Positions 18,654 to 27,453 of a DNA stretch of 64,000 nt are shown here, in pieces. Source of the DNA: Streptomyces sp. SID13726. GTDB lineage: Bacteria; Actinomycetota; Actinomycetes; Streptomycetales; Streptomycetaceae. The translations under genes were made by a program, and so were the position numbers. The DNA is taken from contig NZ_JAAGLY010000002.1 of NCBI RefSeq assembly GCF_010548375.1, positions 1 through 64,000 on the forward strand, given 5' to 3'. Numbering within the stretch: the stretch's first letter is position 1; each line of letters begins with the position of its first letter. Under the pieces are notes generated by a model. The model worked only from the letters and a program-made list of their open reading frames with translations. It made no database searches and was not told where the DNA came from.

Positions 18654-19952
18654 TCAGACGCGGTAGCGGCGCAGCGCCGGTACCGCGAAGGCCAGGCCCA
18701 GCATCACGGCGACGACCAGGAGGCCACCGCCGGCGACCGCGGTGCGTGCGCCGAAGACCGAGCCGGCGGTGCCGTGCAGGACGTCGGCGAGGCGCGGGCC
18801 GCCCGCGACCACGACCGTGAAGACGCCCTGCATCCGGCCGCGCATCTCGTCGGTCGCGGCGGAGAGCAGGATCGCGCCGCGGAACACCATGGAGACCATG
18901 TCGGCGACCCCGGCCACGGCGAGGAACACCACGGCGAGCCACAGGCTGCCGCTCAGTCCGAACCCGGTGATGGCCACGCCCCATGCCACGACCGCGCCGA
19001 TCACCATCCAGCCGTGTCGGCGGGCCCGGGAGAAGGCGCCGGAGAACAGCCCGCCGACGACGGCGCCGATCGGGATGGCGGCGAAGAGCAGGCCCAGGGC
19101 GAAGCCCTCGCCGTAGGGGGCGTAGGTCTGGGAGGCGAGCTGCGGGAACAGGGCCCGGGGCATGCCGAAGACCATGGCGATGATGTCCGCGAGGAACGAC
19201 AGCAGCAGCACCTTGTGCGCGGAGATGTACCGGAAGCCCTCGGCGATCTCGCGCACCCCCGCCCGGCGCGCGACCGTCGAAGCGAGCGGCGGCAGGGAGG
19301 GGAGCCGGTGGACGGCCCACACGGTGACGCACAGCGCCAGGGCGTCGATGAGGTACAGCTCCGGCAGGCCGATCAGCGGGATCAGGGCACCCGCCAGCAG
19401 CGGCCCCACGACCTGGCCGGTCTGCATGACGGTGGAGCCGAGGGCGTTGGCCGCGGGCAGTTGTTCCCCGGGGACCAGACGGGCGATGGAGGCGTTGCGG
19501 GCAGGGGCGTTGAGGCCCCAGAACGCCTGCTGCACCGCGAGCAGGACCATCAGGGCCGCCACCGAGTCGAGCCCGGTGACGGCCTGGAGCCAGAACAGCA
19601 CCGAGGTGACGGCGATGCCGGTGTTGGTGATCAGCAGCAGCTTGCGGCGGTCCATGGTGTCGGCGACCGCGCCGCCCCACAGGGCGAACACGATGAGCGG
19701 CAGCAGGCCCGCCAAGCTCGCGGCGCCGACCCAGGCCGAGGAGCCGGTGATGTCGTAGATCTGCTTCGGCACGGCAACGGCGGTGAGCTGGCTGCCGACG
19801 GCCGTGACGATGGTCGAGCTCCACAGGCGGCGGTAGGCCGGGATGCGCAGCGGGCGGGTGTCCATGGCCCAGCGGCGCAATCCGCGCCGGGGCGGCGGTG
19901 CCTGTTCGGCGGCCGGGCTCTTGGGTTCGGTGCTGCTCTCGCCGGTGTCCAC
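18654..19952 (-). CDS. MFS transporter
   Basis: A 432-residue protein with 12 predicted membrane helices. Domain start YRRLWSSTIVTAVGSQLTAVAVP and the loop WGGAVADTMDRRKLL (motif A, D-x-x-x-R-R/K) mark the drug-efflux-like DHA3/enterobactin-exporter branch (MFS_3). The substrate is unknown. The GTG start at 19952 has AGGAAG upstream. The gene is alone on its strand between the inverted-repeat element and the LysE gene, with no adjacent regulator or biosynthetic gene to indicate the substrate. Confidence 0.9.
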   Translation of the reverse strand: MDTGESSTEPKSPAAEQAPPPRRGLRRWAMDTRPLRIPAYRRLWSSTIVTAVGSQLTAVAVPKQIYDITGSSAWVGAASLAGLLPLIVFALWGGAVADTMDRRKLLLITNTGIAVTSVLFWLQAVTGLDSVAALMVLLAVQQAFWGLNAPARNASIARLVPGEQLPAANALGSTVMQTGQVVGPLLAGALIPLIGLPELYLIDALALCVTVWAVHRLPSLPPLASTVARRAGVREIAEGFRYISAHKVLLLSFLADIIAMVFGMPRALFPQLASQTYAPYGEGFALGLLFAAIPIGAVVGGLFSGAFSRARRHGWMVIGAVVAWGVAITGFGLSGSLWLAVVFLAVAGVADMVSMVFRGAILLSAATDEMRGRMQGVFTVVVAGGPRLADVLHGTAGSVFGARTAVAGGGLLVVAVMLGLAFAVPALRRYRV

Positions 19953-20062
19953 GCGCTTCCTGGTTGCTCGTTACATCTAACGGGTCCAGGGTTCACTATC
20001 GCAGCACCGTCCGGGAGTTCGGGACGCGGTGTCTCAGCTTGTGGAACACGCGGGCCGAGACT

Positions 20063-20680
20063 TCACGCTCCGGCCACGAGCGCGGCCCCGAGGGCGATCA
20101 TCATGGCGGCGACCAGGCCGTCGAGGATCCGCCAGGCGGTCGGCCCGGCCAGGACGCGGCTGAGCAGCCGGGCCCCGAAGCCGAGGGCGGTGAACCAGCA
20201 CAGGCTCGCGAGCACGGCGCCGAGGCCGAAGGTCCAGCGCAGTGGGCCGCGGTCGGCGGCGACGGAGCCGAGCAGGAACACGGTGTCGAGGTAGACGTGC
20301 GGGTTCAGCCAGGTCATCGCGAGGCAGGTCAGCACGGCCCGCTTCCGGGAACCGGCCACGTCCCCGTCGGTCCGCAGCCCTGACTCCCCCGGCCGGAAGA
20401 CCCGGCGGGCGGCGAGGACGCCGTAGCAGAGCAGGAACCCGCCGCCGATCCAGCCGACCAGGGTCAGCGCGCCGGGCCAGGCGACCACGACGGCGCCGAC
20501 GCCGCCGACACCGAGGGCGATGAGCAGGGCGTCGGACAGGGCGCAGATGCCGACCACGGCGAGGACCGCGTCACGGCGGATCCCCTGGCGCAGGACGAAG
20601 GCGTTCTGGGCGCCGATGGCGACGATGAGCGAGAGACCGGTGCCGAAACCGGCGGCAGCGGCGGACAGAGAAGCGGGCAT
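20063..20680 (-). CDS. LysE/ArgO-type amino acid exporter
   Basis: A 205-residue membrane protein of the LysE superfamily with about six helices. The N-terminal motif SLIVAIGAQNAFVLRQGIRRD is diagnostic of LysE/ArgO basic amino acid exporters. WLNPHVYLDTVFLLGSVA is the second conserved segment. It is divergent from a LysR-type regulator across 66 bp, the classic LysE-LysG / ArgO-ArgP arrangement. Lysine or arginine export under control of the neighbour is therefore likely. Confidence 0.93.
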   Translation of the reverse strand: MPASLSAAAAGFGTGLSLIVAIGAQNAFVLRQGIRRDAVLAVVGICALSDALLIALGVGGVGAVVVAWPGALTLVGWIGGGFLLCYGVLAARRVFRPGESGLRTDGDVAGSRKRAVLTCLAMTWLNPHVYLDTVFLLGSVAADRGPLRWTFGLGAVLASLCWFTALGFGARLLSRVLAGPTAWRILDGLVAAMMIALGAALVAGA

Positions 20681-20746
20681 GGCTTCGACGGTACGGAGAC
20701 GATCACTGAACGTACAGCTAAAGATTCTTACGTATCATTAGTTGTC

Positions 20747-21640
20747 GTGATGATGACCGAGCTTCCTCTGGATCAGGTGCGGACGCTGCTCGCGGTTGTC
20801 GACGAGGGCACCTTCGATGCCGCCGCCGCGGCCCTGCATGTGACGCCGTCGGCGGTGAGTCAGCGGGTCAAGGCCCTGGAGCAGCGCACGGGGCGGGTGC
20901 TGCTGGTGCGCACCAAGCCGGTGCGGGCGACCGAGTCGGGCGAGGTGGTGCTGCGGTTCGCCCGGCAGCTGGCCCGCCTGGAGCGGGACGCGCTCGCCGA
21001 GCTGGGGCTGCCGGGCGAGGGGGAGGTGACCCGGGTCTCGGTCGCGGTGAACGCGGACTCGCTCGCCACCTGGTTCCTCAGCGCGTTGACTCGGGTTCCC
21101 CGGCGGGAGCGACTCTCCTTCGAGCTGCGGCGGGAGGACGAGACGCGCACGGCGGAGTTGCTGCGGGAGGGGGCGGTGATGGCCGCGGTGACGTCCTCGG
21201 CGGAGGCGGTGGCGGGGTGTTCCGTACGGCCGCTGGGGCGGATGCGGTATCTGGCGGCCGCCAGCCCGGAGTTCGTCTCGCGGTATCTCTGGGGGCCGCT
21301 CGCAGACGGGCTCGCCGAGGCTCCGGTGATGACGTTCGACCGCAGTGACGACATCCAGGACGGGTTCCTCCGGAAGCTGGGGCGGGGTGGGGCGAGTCGG
21401 CTGCGGCACGCGGTGCCGACGTCCGAGGGGTTCGTGGAGTCGGTCGCGCTGGGCCTCGGGTGGGGGATGGTGCCGGAGGTGCAGGCCGGGGAGTTGCTGC
21501 GTGCCGGTGGACTGATCTCGTTGGCGCCGGATCAGCCGATCGACGTTCCGTTGTACTGGCAGCAGTGGAAGCTGGATTCGCCCGCGTTGGCCGCGGTGGC
21601 GTCGGCGGTGGCGGAAGCGGCCTCGGAATCGCTCCGATAG
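20747..21640 (+). CDS. LysR-family regulator, ArgP/LysG type
   Basis: A 297-residue protein. An N-terminal winged helix (ELPLDQVRTLLAVVDEGTFDAAAAALHVTPSAVSQRVKALE) is followed by a LysR substrate-binding domain. ArgP/LysG/IciA members activate the divergent basic amino acid exporter when lysine or arginine is bound. The start could be GTG 20747, ATG 20750 or ATG 20753; no clear ribosome site is seen. The divergent intergenic region is AT-rich for this genome (AAAGATTCTTACGTATCATTA) and is probably both promoter and operator. Confidence 0.92.
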   Translation: MMMTELPLDQVRTLLAVVDEGTFDAAAAALHVTPSAVSQRVKALEQRTGRVLLVRTKPVRATESGEVVLRFARQLARLERDALAELGLPGEGEVTRVSVAVNADSLATWFLSALTRVPRRERLSFELRREDETRTAELLREGAVMAAVTSSAEAVAGCSVRPLGRMRYLAAASPEFVSRYLWGPLADGLAEAPVMTFDRSDDIQDGFLRKLGRGGASRLRHAVPTSEGFVESVALGLGWGMVPEVQAGELLRAGGLISLAPDQPIDVPLYWQQWKLDSPALAAVASAVAEAASESLR

Positions 21641-21642
21641 GA

Positions 21643-21687
21643 CCCGTCACACGGCCACCCCTCATACGGCCACCCGTCACACGGCCC
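21643..21687. repeat. Three 15-bp tandem repeats at a convergent junction
   Basis: Units 21643-21657, 21658-21672 and 21673-21687 follow CCCGTCACACGGCCA with two changes in the middle copy. They lie between the LysR stop and the TetR stop; the third copy supplies the TetR stop codon. Confidence 0.8.
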
Positions 21688-22399
21688 CGTGCTCCCGACG
21701 AGCGCCGTCCATCCGTTTCCCGACACTGTCCAGGAGCATCTCCAGGGCCGTCGGGAAGGCGCTGGTCACCATCCGGGTGGCCAGGAGGGGTGCCGCCTCG
21801 GCGATCCTCGGGTATCGCTCCACGGGCACTTGGGCGTACGTCGAGCGCCATCTCGCCTCGTCCTCGCCCAGTGCCTCGCTCGGCAGCGCCAGCGACGCCG
21901 CGTCCAGGGCCGCGAAGGCCAGCGTCTGGTCGATGAAGGCGTGGTAGACGCGGACCGTCTCCGCGAGCGGCAGGCCCGCCGTGCGCAGGATGTCCAGGAC
22001 CGCCTCGTCCGCGGCCAGTTCGTTCGCCCGGCCGGTGACCCTGCTGGTCGTCAGGAGCGCGGCCTGCGGGTGGGCGACATACGCGGCGTGGATGCGCAGA
22101 CCCACCTCGCGCAGGTCCCGCCGCCACTCCCCCGTCGGCTCCCAGCCCGCCAGCGCCTGGCCGATCAGCGCGTCTCCGATGGCCAGGGTCAGGTCGTCCA
22201 TGCCGCGGAAGTAGCGGTAGAGGGTGCTCGGGTCGGCGTCCAGGGCGAGGCCCAGTCGGCGGGCGGTGAGGCCGGTGCTGCCGTGTTCGCGGAGCATGCG
22301 CAGGGCGGTCTCGACGATCAGCGCCTCGGAGAGCACGGTGCCGCTCTTGGTGGGCCTGCGCCGGCGGCGCCTCTCCTCGGGGATCACGGGCTTCGGCAC
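21677..22399 (-). CDS. TetR-family regulator divergent from saccharopine dehydrogenase
   Basis: A 240-residue regulator. The N-terminal helix-turn-helix is ALIVETALRMLREHGSTGLTARRLGLALDADPSTLYRYF; the C-terminal ligand domain resembles TetR_C of tetracycline-type repressors. A basic N-terminal arm (EERRRRRRPTK) precedes it. The GTG start at 22399 follows GGGAGGGAG. It is divergent from the saccharopine-dehydrogenase-like gene with 124 bp between; an inverted repeat around that gene's promoter is a candidate operator. The ligand is unknown. Confidence 0.88.
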   Translation of the reverse strand: MPKPVIPEERRRRRRPTKSGTVLSEALIVETALRMLREHGSTGLTARRLGLALDADPSTLYRYFRGMDDLTLAIGDALIGQALAGWEPTGEWRRDLREVGLRIHAAYVAHPQAALLTTSRVTGRANELAADEAVLDILRTAGLPLAETVRVYHAFIDQTLAFAALDAASLALPSEALGEDEARWRSTYAQVPVERYPRIAEAAPLLATRMVTSAFPTALEMLLDSVGKRMDGARREHGAV

Positions 22400-22429
22400 G
22401 ACGGTCTCCCTCCCGCTCGCTCCTTATGC

Positions 22430-22467
22430 CAACGCCATTGACCTTAAGCGAGCGCACGGCGTTGTAT
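22430..22467 (+). promoter_or_regulatory. Candidate promoter with overlapping operator
   Basis: A -35-like TTGACC (22438-22443) and -10-like TTGTAT (22462-22467) are spaced by 18 bp and face the dehydrogenase gene. A 7-bp inverted repeat, CAACGCC (22430-22436) and GGCGTTG (22458-22464), brackets the -35 and overlaps the -10. That placement suits repression by the divergent TetR protein. Inference from sequence only. Confidence 0.4.
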
Positions 22468-22523
22468 CTGCGCCAGGGCCCCCGTACATCTGCGACCTTC
22501 GACCTTGTTGGGGAGTGTTTGTC

Positions 22524-23744
22524 ATGCGTGTACTGCTCGTGGGCGCCGGAGGCGTCGGTACCTCCATCACCCGGATCGCCGCCCGGCGGCCGTTCTTCGA
22601 GGCGATGGTCGTCGCCGACTACGACCCCGCCCGCGCCGAGGCCGCGGTGGCCGCGCTCGGCGACCTGGCCGGCCGGTTCACCGCCGAGCGCGTGGACGCG
22701 AGCGACGAGTCGGCGGTGACCGCGCTGCTGGAGCGGCACGCCTGTGACGTCCTCCTGAACGCCACCGACCCGCGCTTCGTGATGCCCCTGTTCCGGGCCG
22801 CGCGCGCCGCCGGGGCGACCTATGTCGACATGGCGATGTCCCTGTCCCGTCCGCATCCCGAGCGGCCGTACGAGGAGTGCGGGGTCAAGCTCGGCGACGA
22901 CCAGTTCGCGCAGGCGGAGGAGTGGGCGAAGGAGGGCGTGCTGGCGCTCGTCGGCATGGGGGTGGAGCCGGGCCTGTCGGACGTCTTCGCGCGGTACGCC
23001 GCCGACGAACTGTTCGACGAGATCGAGGAGATCGGTGTCCGCGACGGCGCGAACCTGACGGTGGACGGCTACGACTTCGCGCCCTCCTTCAGCATCTGGA
23101 CCACCATCGAGGAGTGCCTGAACCCTCCCGTGGTCTACGAGCAGGGCCGCGGCTGGTTCACCACGGAGCCCTTCAGCGAGCCCGAGGTCTTCGACTTCCC
23201 CGAGGGCATCGGCCCGGTCGAGTGCGTGAACGTGGAGCACGAGGAGGTACTGCTCGTGCCCCGCTGGGTCGGGGCCCGCCGGGTCACCTTCAAGTACGGC
23301 CTGGGCGGCGAGTTCATCGAGACGCTCAAGACGCTGCACCTGCTCGGTCTGGACCGCACCGAGCCGGTGACCGTGCCGAGCGCCGCCGGGCCGGTCGCGG
23401 TCTCGCCCCGGGACGTCGTGGCCGCGTGTCTGCCCGACCCGGCGACGCTGGGCGAGCGGATGCACGGCAAGACCTGCGCGGGCACCTGGGTGAAGGGCGT
23501 CAAGGACGGTTCGCCGCGCGAGGTGTACCTCTACCACGTGGTCGACAACCAGTGGTCCATGGCGGAGTACGGCAGCCAGGCCGTGGTGTGGCAGACCGCC
23601 GTGAACCCGGTCGTCGCCCTCGAACTCCTCGCCGGCGGCGCCTGGTCGGGCACCGGCGTCCTCGGCCCGGAGGCCTTCCCGGCCCGCCCCTTCCTGGACC
23701 TGCTCACCGCATACGGCTCCCCCTGGGGCATCCGCGAGCAGTGA
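22524..23744 (+). CDS. Saccharopine dehydrogenase-family oxidoreductase
   Basis: A 406-residue NAD(P)-dependent enzyme. The N-terminal Rossmann motif is VLLVGAGGVGTSI (GxGGVG), followed by the Sacchrp_dh_NADP pattern and a C-terminal domain with GVEPGLSDVFARYAADELF. The family contains lysine-catabolic saccharopine reductases and polyamine (carboxynorspermidine) dehydrogenases; the exact substrate is not settled. ATG 22524 is preceded by GGGGAG; the frame is open 300 bp upstream but overlaps the divergent TetR gene. Control by that TetR protein is likely. Confidence 0.85.
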   Translation: MRVLLVGAGGVGTSITRIAARRPFFEAMVVADYDPARAEAAVAALGDLAGRFTAERVDASDESAVTALLERHACDVLLNATDPRFVMPLFRAARAAGATYVDMAMSLSRPHPERPYEECGVKLGDDQFAQAEEWAKEGVLALVGMGVEPGLSDVFARYAADELFDEIEEIGVRDGANLTVDGYDFAPSFSIWTTIEECLNPPVVYEQGRGWFTTEPFSEPEVFDFPEGIGPVECVNVEHEEVLLVPRWVGARRVTFKYGLGGEFIETLKTLHLLGLDRTEPVTVPSAAGPVAVSPRDVVAACLPDPATLGERMHGKTCAGTWVKGVKDGSPREVYLYHVVDNQWSMAEYGSQAVVWQTAVNPVVALELLAGGAWSGTGVLGPEAFPARPFLDLLTAYGSPWGIREQ

Positions 23745-23853
23745 CCGGACGCGTCCCACGGGACCCGGTTGTTTCACCGCGCATCGACAGGTGACCCGAA
23801 AACGTGTAAGGCATCCAACGAGGGCACGTACGACTCGATCGCAGGTGACTTTG

Positions 23854-24108
23854 ATGGACAACTGGCGCACCCATGCCGCGTGCCGCCGTGAGGACCCCGA
23901 CCTCTTCTTCCCGATCGGCACCACCGGCCCCGCACTCGTACAGACGGAGCAGGCCAAGTCCGTCTGCCGGCGCTGTCCCGTCCAGGAGCAGTGTCTGCGG
24001 TGGGCTCTGGACACCGGGCAGGGCATCGGCGTCTGGGGCGGCACCAGCGAGACGGAACGCCGTGCGCTCGCGCGGCGCACGGCGGCCGCCCGGAGAAGGG
24101 CCGGCTGA
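23854..24108 (+). CDS. WhiB-like (Wbl) iron-sulfur regulator
   Basis: An 84-residue Wbl protein. The four cluster cysteines are C10, C38, C41 and C47 (C-x27-C-x2-C-x5-C), followed by the turn GVWGG (59-63) and a basic tail RRALARRTAAARRR that may contact DNA. Wbl proteins carry a [4Fe-4S] cluster sensitive to O2 and NO and often bind the housekeeping sigma factor. ATG 23854 fits the family length. Which Wbl subgroup it belongs to cannot be fixed by eye. Confidence 0.93.
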   Translation: MDNWRTHAACRREDPDLFFPIGTTGPALVQTEQAKSVCRRCPVQEQCLRWALDTGQGIGVWGGTSETERRALARRTAAARRRAG

Positions 24109-24137
24109 CGGTCGTACGGACCGATCCGGACGTACGG

Positions 24138-25943
24138 CTACGGCGGCGCGCCACTCGGCAGCCGCAGCGTGAACACGCTCCCGCTGCCGGGTTCGCTCGC
24201 CGCCCCGGCCGTTCCGCCGTGCGCGGCGACCAGGTGGCGGACGATGGGCAGGCCGAGTCCCGAGCCTCCGGTACGGCGGCTGCGGGACTTCTCGGCGCGC
24301 CAGAACCGGTCGAAGACGTGCGGCAGGTCGTCGGGCCCGATGCCGGAGCCGGTGTCGGCGACGTCCAGGACGACGTGGTCGCCGTCGCGGCGCGCGGACA
24401 GGGTGACCGTGCCGCCGGGCGGGGTGTGGCGTACAGCGTTGGAGACCAGGTTGCCGAGCGCCTGCCGCATCCGGACCGGGTCGGCGTCCAGCCACGGCTC
24501 GCCCTCAATGTCGGTGCGCAGCTCGACCCCGGCCGTGGCGGCGCCCACGCGGTGGGCCGCGGCGACCTGCTGGACGAGTTCGTCGCAGCGCAGCGGCTCC
24601 CGGTGCAGGCGCAGGGTGCCGGCGTCGGCGGCCGCGAGGTCCTGGAGGTCGTCGATGACGCGCTGGAGGACGAGGGACTCCTCGTGCAGGGAGGCCAGCA
24701 GGGCGGGGTCGGGGTCGACGACGCCGTCCCGGGTGACCTCCAGCCAGCCGCGGATGTTGGTGAGCGGGGTGCGCAGTTCGTGGGCGATGTCGCTGACCAT
24801 CGCCTTGCGCTGGGCCTCCAGGCGCTCCCGGCGTTCGGTGAGGTCGTTGAAGGCGGCGGCGAGGATGCCGGTCTCGTCCCGGGTGGTCACGGGGACGCGC
24901 ACATGGAGTTCGGGCGGCTGCTGGGCCGCCGCGGTGAGCGCGCGCAGCGGCCGGACCAGCCGGGTGGCGACCAGCGCGGTCGCGGCGACGGTGACGGCGA
25001 GCACGAGCCCGGCGGTGCCGATGACCTTGGCCTTGTTGGCCGGTGACATGTCGAACAGCACGGCGGGGGTGTCCCCGGTGCCGAGGAAGAGTTCGGCGGC
25101 CGGTGCCACGTACGGGTCGAGCTGGGTGCGGCGGGCCTGGTCGAGACAGGGCTGGGCCAGGCGGGCCTCCTTGTCGCCGAGCTTGCCCGTCAGGGGCTCG
25201 CGCGTGTCCGTCCCGCCGAGTCCGACGCTCAGCAGGCCCGCGTACGCGGGGCTCAGCCCGGCCTTGGTGAGGCAGCCGCGGGCGAGCGTCATGAGCGCCT
25301 TCGACGCCTTCGCCTCCATCGCGGTCGGTGTGTTGAGCCGTCCGTCGGCGCAGGCGTCGGGCACGTAGTCGGGCGTGGTGCCGCTGTCCGGGTCGACGAG
25401 GTACATCCGGCCGCTCGGGGCGCGGCGCAGGCTGGTCCGCAGACCGTGCTGGGAGAAGCAGAGCTGTCGTGTGCGGGCCAGGTCGTCGACCTCGACGCGT
25501 TCCCCGTCGGTGAGCCGGTACGGGCCCACCGCGCGCGGGTCGATGCCGGGGATCTGGGCGCCGCGCTCGCTGTAGGTGTCGGTGTGCAGCGGGTCGACGG
25601 CGGCGGCCGCGCTCGGCGGCAGGGAGGTGCCGCGCGGCGCGGAGTCGGCGATGACCCGGCGGTCCGAGGTGGTCAGGGCGATGCGCCGGCCGGTCTGCGC
25701 GGACAGTTTCCGCACGGTTGCCGCCGCGCCGGACCAGTCGGGGTGGGTCGCCGCGTAGCCGCTCAGCTCGGCGAGGACGTCCATGTCGTCGGCGAGCGCC
25801 TGTCCCTGTTCCTCGCGCAGGGCCTGGGTGGTGGTGGCCACGGCCAGCCAGGCGGTCGCGGCCACCGAGCACACGGCGATCAGGCCGGAGGTGATCAGCA
25901 GGCGGACCAGGAGCCGCTTGTGCAGGGGTATCCGGGGGCTCAT
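24138..25943 (-). CDS. Sensor histidine kinase with large cysteine-containing sensor domain
   Basis: A 601-residue membrane kinase. TM1 is about 12-32 (LLVRLLITSGLIAVCSVAAT). A roughly 290-residue extracytoplasmic region contains four spaced Cys (LCFSQ, DACAD, RGCLT, QPCLD) that could form disulfides. TM2 (VIGTAGLVLAVTVAATALV) is followed by HAMP, H-box SDIAHELRTPLTN, N-box LGNLVSNAVRHT and G-boxes DTGSGIG and GGSGLGLPIV. Its ATG overlaps the stop of the response regulator (ATGA), so the two are a coupled pair. The operon context (L,D-transpeptidase, M1 peptidase) suggests an envelope signal. Confidence 0.93.
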   Translation of the reverse strand: MSPRIPLHKRLLVRLLITSGLIAVCSVAATAWLAVATTTQALREEQGQALADDMDVLAELSGYAATHPDWSGAAATVRKLSAQTGRRIALTTSDRRVIADSAPRGTSLPPSAAAAVDPLHTDTYSERGAQIPGIDPRAVGPYRLTDGERVEVDDLARTRQLCFSQHGLRTSLRRAPSGRMYLVDPDSGTTPDYVPDACADGRLNTPTAMEAKASKALMTLARGCLTKAGLSPAYAGLLSVGLGGTDTREPLTGKLGDKEARLAQPCLDQARRTQLDPYVAPAAELFLGTGDTPAVLFDMSPANKAKVIGTAGLVLAVTVAATALVATRLVRPLRALTAAAQQPPELHVRVPVTTRDETGILAAAFNDLTERRERLEAQRKAMVSDIAHELRTPLTNIRGWLEVTRDGVVDPDPALLASLHEESLVLQRVIDDLQDLAAADAGTLRLHREPLRCDELVQQVAAAHRVGAATAGVELRTDIEGEPWLDADPVRMRQALGNLVSNAVRHTPPGGTVTLSARRDGDHVVLDVADTGSGIGPDDLPHVFDRFWRAEKSRSRRTGGSGLGLPIVRHLVAAHGGTAGAASEPGSGSVFTLRLPSGAPP

Positions 25944-26641
25944 CCACGGCCGCCGCTGAGCTTGTAGCCCACGCCGAACACGGTCACCAGCCGTGCCGGG
26001 CGGCGCGGGTCGGCCTCGATCTTGCGGCGCAGGTTCATGATGTGCACGTCCACGGCCCGTTCGGTGGAGGCCCGGTCGGTGCCCCGGGTGACCTCCAGCA
26101 ACTGCCGCCGGGAGAAGACCCGTTCCGGCTCGGCGGCCATGGCCAGCAGGATCTCGAACTCGGCCGGTGTGCACTCCACCATGGTTCCCTCGCAGTGCAC
26201 CTCGTGCCGCACGGGATCGATCGCGAGACCGCCGGCCCGTACGACGGGGTCCTCGCGCCGGCCGGGGTCGGCGTCCCGGCCGCTGCGTCTGAGGACGGTG
26301 CGGATGCGGGCCATCAGCTCGCGCGGGCTGTAGGGCTTGGTCATGTAGTCGTCGGCGCCCAGTTCGAGTCCGAGCAGGACGTCCTCCTCCTCGGACCGCG
26401 CGGTGAGCATCACGACGGGGATGTCCTCGTCGCGGCGCAGCACCCGGCACACCCCGAAGCCGTCGATCACCGGCAGCATGAGGTCCAGGACGACGAGGTC
26501 GGGGGCGAGCCGTCGAGCCGCGTCCAGGGCGGCCCGGCCGTCGTGGACCACGGTCGCGGTGTGTCCCTCCGCGAGCAGGGACCGCCGTATGAGTTCGGCC
26601 TGCATCACGTCGTCCTCGGCGACCAGCACATGTGCGCACAC
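25940..26641 (-). CDS. OmpR-type response regulator
   Basis: A 233-residue protein. The receiver domain has acidic pocket E9-D10-D11, phospho-acceptor D53 (VVLDLMLP) and the conserved Lys in YMTKPYSP. The C-terminal winged helix (LAIDPVRHEVHCEG to FGVGYKLS) is of the OmpR/PhoB type. The GTG start at 26641 leads straight into CAHVLVAEDD. It lies 18 bp downstream of the L,D-transpeptidase gene and overlaps the kinase gene by four bases, so it is probably transcribed with both. Confidence 0.93.
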   Translation of the reverse strand: MCAHVLVAEDDVMQAELIRRSLLAEGHTATVVHDGRAALDAARRLAPDLVVLDLMLPVIDGFGVCRVLRRDEDIPVVMLTARSEEEDVLLGLELGADDYMTKPYSPRELMARIRTVLRRSGRDADPGRREDPVVRAGGLAIDPVRHEVHCEGTMVECTPAEFEILLAMAAEPERVFSRRQLLEVTRGTDRASTERAVDVHIMNLRRKIEADPRRPARLVTVFGVGYKLSGGRG

Positions 26642-26659
26642 CCGGCGGATCCTAAGCGG

Positions 26660-27412
26660 TCAGCGTCGCAGGGACTTGGCGTCGCCCATGACGACGACGG
26701 GGTGCAGGTCCGGGTCGAGGGTGCGCAGCAACTCCTTCATGTGCTCCTCGGCGATGCTGACACAGCCGTGCGTGGGTCCGCCGTGGTCGACGTGGAGCCA
26801 TATCCCGCCGCCGCGGCCCGCGCCCATGGGGCGGGTCCAGTCGAGGGGCGAGGTGCCCGGCTGCCGGTTGTAGTTGATGGCGATCACGTAGTCGAAGGAG
26901 CCGGCCAGCGGCTCGCCCTCGAAGCCGGTGCCGGGCGCGGTGAAGCTGGCGGACCGGTCGTAGGGCAGCTTCGAACCGGGGTCCTTCAGCAGTCCGCCGG
27001 CGTCCGTCAGGTCGTAGACGCCGATCGGTGAGTGCAGGTCTCCGGCCAGGTGGTGGTCGGTCCAGCCCTTGAGGGCGTTGTGCGCGGGCCAGCTCGCGCC
27101 GGACCGCCAGCCGGCGTCGGTGCGCCGGTACAGGACGACGGTCGAGTCCGAGGAGTCGCGGCCCCGGCCGGTGACCACGACGGCCTGCCGGGCGTCGGCC
27201 GGCACCTGTGCCCAGGTCTTCGGGCCGAGGCCGGGGATCTGCTGGGGGGCGACCTCGATGGAGACCTCCGGAGCGGGGGCGCCCTCCCGGGCGGGGGTGG
27301 GCTCCGCGGCGGGCTCCGGCGCGCTCCGCGTGCTGGCCACGGCACCGCCGCCGCATCCGGTGAGGAGCACGGATGCGGCGAGCAGGGCCACGTGGGTTCT
27401 GCGTGTGATCAT
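26660..27412 (-). CDS. Lipoprotein L,D-transpeptidase (YkuD)
   Basis: A 250-residue exported protein. The signal peptide ends in a lipobox LLTGC (Cys20), so it should be a lipid-anchored envelope protein. The catalytic YkuD region near the C-terminus has IWLHVDHGGPTHGCVSI, with the nucleophile Cys in HGCVSI. L,D-transpeptidases make 3-3 peptidoglycan cross-links or attach proteins to the wall. The gene is 41 bp after the M1 peptidase and 18 bp before the response regulator, which points to an envelope-maintenance operon. Confidence 0.88.
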   Translation of the reverse strand: MITRRTHVALLAASVLLTGCGGGAVASTRSAPEPAAEPTPAREGAPAPEVSIEVAPQQIPGLGPKTWAQVPADARQAVVVTGRGRDSSDSTVVLYRRTDAGWRSGASWPAHNALKGWTDHHLAGDLHSPIGVYDLTDAGGLLKDPGSKLPYDRSASFTAPGTGFEGEPLAGSFDYVIAINYNRQPGTSPLDWTRPMGAGRGGGIWLHVDHGGPTHGCVSIAEEHMKELLRTLDPDLHPVVVMGDAKSLRR

Positions 27413-27453
27413 GGGTCGACCTTGACCGACACTTGTTTGGAACTCGTCAGGTT

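Noticed and set aside
18451..18666. 71-residue frame inside the inverted-repeat element
   Set aside because: Lies wholly in repeat sequence and runs into the terminal inverted repeat; the SFAALKA string marks a spurious translation of a repeat.
25944..26639. N-terminal extension of the histidine kinase to 833 residues
   Set aside because: It is the response-regulator gene read in another frame; the ATGA overlap gives the natural start.
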